This document shows positions 4,553 through 5,179 of a DNA stretch of 5,179 nucleotides, piece after piece (the first letter of the stretch is position 1; each line of letters starts with the position of its first letter). Under the pieces are notes generated by a model. That model was not told the origin of the DNA. It saw only the letters and a list, made by a program, of their open reading frames with translations, and searched no databases. A program made the translations under genes and the position numbers. Source of the DNA: Cyanobacteria bacterium UBA1186 (GTDB taxonomy: Bacteria; Cyanobacteriota; Vampirovibrionia; Gastranaerophilales; Gastranaerophilaceae); the NCBI GenBank assembly GCA_002309875.1, contig DBYM01000050.1, positions 1-5,179 on the forward strand, written 5' to 3'.

Positions 4553-5005
4553 ATGATAAAAGATAAATTAACGAATGCCGAAACATATTACGGTTTGTCT
4601 GAGGGGATTAAACTCGGATTTGAGTGGTTAAAATCTCAGGATTTGGAAAACATTACCCCCGGAAAATATTATATTGATGGCGAAAAAATCTACGCAAATA
4701 TTCAGGAATACGAAACCAAAGACGATGCGGATTACGAGGCTCACCGCAAATATGCGGATATACAATATATGATAAAAGGGCGGGAGTTCGCAGGTGCGGT
4801 TGATATTAAAAACTGTAAACCCTGCACGGAATATGACGGGGAAAAAGATATAGAGTTCCTGAAATATGCGGGAGAAGATGCTTATCAGGTTTTGAACGAA
4901 GGCGAATTTTTGATATTTTACCCTCAGGACGCACATAAACCTTCAATAAACCCCGGACACAAACAACGTGTGAAGAAGGTCGTGGTCAAAGTCAGGTTGG
5001 GGTGA
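4553..5005 (+). CDS. YhcH/YjgK/YiaL family (DUF386) cupin-type protein, probable sugar-acid anomerase
   Basis: A 150-residue single-domain protein, the normal length for DUF386 (E. coli TabA, YiaL, YhcH/NanQ, EbgC C-terminal relatives). The family has a double-stranded beta-helix fold with a metal site. YhcH (NanQ) has been described as an N-acetylneuraminate anomerase, and TabA was linked to biofilm and toxin-antitoxin phenotypes. Visible signatures are EAHRKYADIQYMIKG (62-76), whose His64 is a likely metal ligand, EYDGEKDIEFL (93-103), GEFLIFYPQDAHKP (117-130) with His128 as a second likely ligand, and the terminal KKVVVKV (141-147). There is no signal peptide, so it is cytoplasmic. The substrate cannot be deduced: no sialic acid, gulonate or other sugar genes are in the window. 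It is divergent from the coiled-coil gene, has its own promoter region, and ends 4 nt before a TAGTGAN array. Confidence 0.95.
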   Translation: MIKDKLTNAETYYGLSEGIKLGFEWLKSQDLENITPGKYYIDGEKIYANIQEYETKDDADYEAHRKYADIQYMIKGREFAGAVDIKNCKPCTEYDGEKDIEFLKYAGEDAYQVLNEGEFLIFYPQDAHKPSINPGHKQRVKKVVVKVRLG

Positions 5006-5008
5006 TAT

Positions 5009-5039
5009 TAGTGACTAGTGACTAGTGAATAGTGAATAG
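5009..5039 (+). repeat. TAGTGAN heptamer tandem array, four copies
   Basis: Four heptamers (last base C, C, A, A) start at 5009, 5016, 5023 and 5030, followed by a partial TAG. It has the same unit and orientation as the array at 3029-3080. It begins three bases after the TGA of the YhcH-type gene. The bases before both arrays share ATTAGTGA. Confidence 0.9.
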
Positions 5040-5057
5040 GGTTGTACCACTCCCCAA

Positions 5058-5077
5058 CCCTCTCCATCAGGAGAGGG
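5058..5077. repeat. 8-bp palindrome, dispersed repeat member
   Basis: CCCTCTCC-ATCA-GGAGAGGG: perfect 8-bp stem, 4-nt loop. It could fold in the yhcH transcript, but no T run follows, so it is a weak terminator candidate at best. With its flanks (CCCCAACCC before, AGCA after) it resembles the reverse complement of 3351-3385 (CCCCTACCC before, AGCA after). Confidence 0.7.
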
Positions 5078-5082
5078 AGCAG

Positions 5083-5105
5083 TTGTGCAAACTTGTTTGC
5101 TACAA
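5083..5105. repeat. Hairpin with 2-nt loop
   Basis: GCAAAC-TT-GTTTGC (5087-5100) is extended by TTGT (5083-5086) pairing with ACAA (5102-5105) past a single bulged T, for about ten base pairs in all. No T run follows. Confidence 0.55.
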
Positions 5106-5121
5106 ATGCGGGTGAGGTCTT

Positions 5122-5134
5122 TTCCCGTAGGGAA
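5122..5134. repeat. Hairpin with GTA loop
   Basis: TTCCC-GTA-GGGAA, a perfect 5-bp stem with the same GTA loop as the hairpins inside the 15-nt repeats at 3482 and 3609. The remaining 45 nt to the window end show nothing I can assign. Confidence 0.5.
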
Positions 5135-5179
5135 TACTTTTGTTCTAACTATCCTATTTACCCCTAGGCGGCAAAAATA

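Noticed and set aside
5058..5077. Intrinsic terminator for the YhcH-type gene
   Set aside because: The stem is strong but no T run follows on the plus strand. It fits better as a dispersed palindrome.

Overview
The window looks like a chromosomal stretch of a gut-type member of the non-photosynthetic cyanobacterial sister lineage (Vampirovibrionia/Melainabacteria, e.g. Gastranaerophilales). This is an inference. It rests mainly on RuvB, which has the TSAPALERPRDI string and the N-terminal extension that I associate with cyanobacterial RuvB rather than the usual TSGPALE form. Moderate-to-low G+C, AT-rich intergenic regions and heptanucleotide tandem arrays reminiscent of cyanobacterial STRR repeats are also compatible. 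No rRNA, tRNA, CRISPR array, transposase or phage gene was seen.

Layout. (1) Positions 4-2951, minus strand: a compact apparent operon ruvB -> YibE/F-type membrane protein -> exported protein of unknown function. The first two genes are 10 nt apart, the last two 52 nt apart, and no terminator separates them. A good sigma70-type promoter lies directly before ruvB and places the predicted transcription start on the A of its ATG, so the mRNA may be leaderless. (2) Positions 2952-3850: about 900 nt without a credible gene, made of a G-quadruplex candidate, an array of seven TAGTGAN heptamers, a 27-nt direct repeat, many short-loop hairpins, dispersed GC-rich palindromes, a 15-nt direct repeat and a 13-bp inverted repeat. 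(3) Positions 3761-4366, minus strand: a single gene for a 171-residue coiled-coil protein of unknown function, ended by a clear intrinsic terminator. (4) Positions 4367-4552: an AT-rich divergent control region with two families of helically phased short repeats and promoters for the next gene. (5) Positions 4553-5005, plus strand: a YhcH/YjgK/YiaL (DUF386, TabA/NanQ) cupin-type protein, probably a sugar-acid anomerase. (6) Positions 5009-5179: a second TAGTGAN array, a palindrome related to those in region 2, and two more short-loop hairpins.

How the parts relate. RuvB (Holliday-junction branch migration), YibE/F (membrane, transport-like) and the exported protein share no known pathway. 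Their linkage looks like a lineage-specific transcription unit. The most unusual material is non-coding. The same repeat families recur on both sides of the coiled-coil and yhcH genes, and the first six bases of the window (TAGTGA on the minus strand, overlapping a stop codon) may be the start of a third heptamer array. The repeats therefore seem to sit preferentially right at gene 3' ends.
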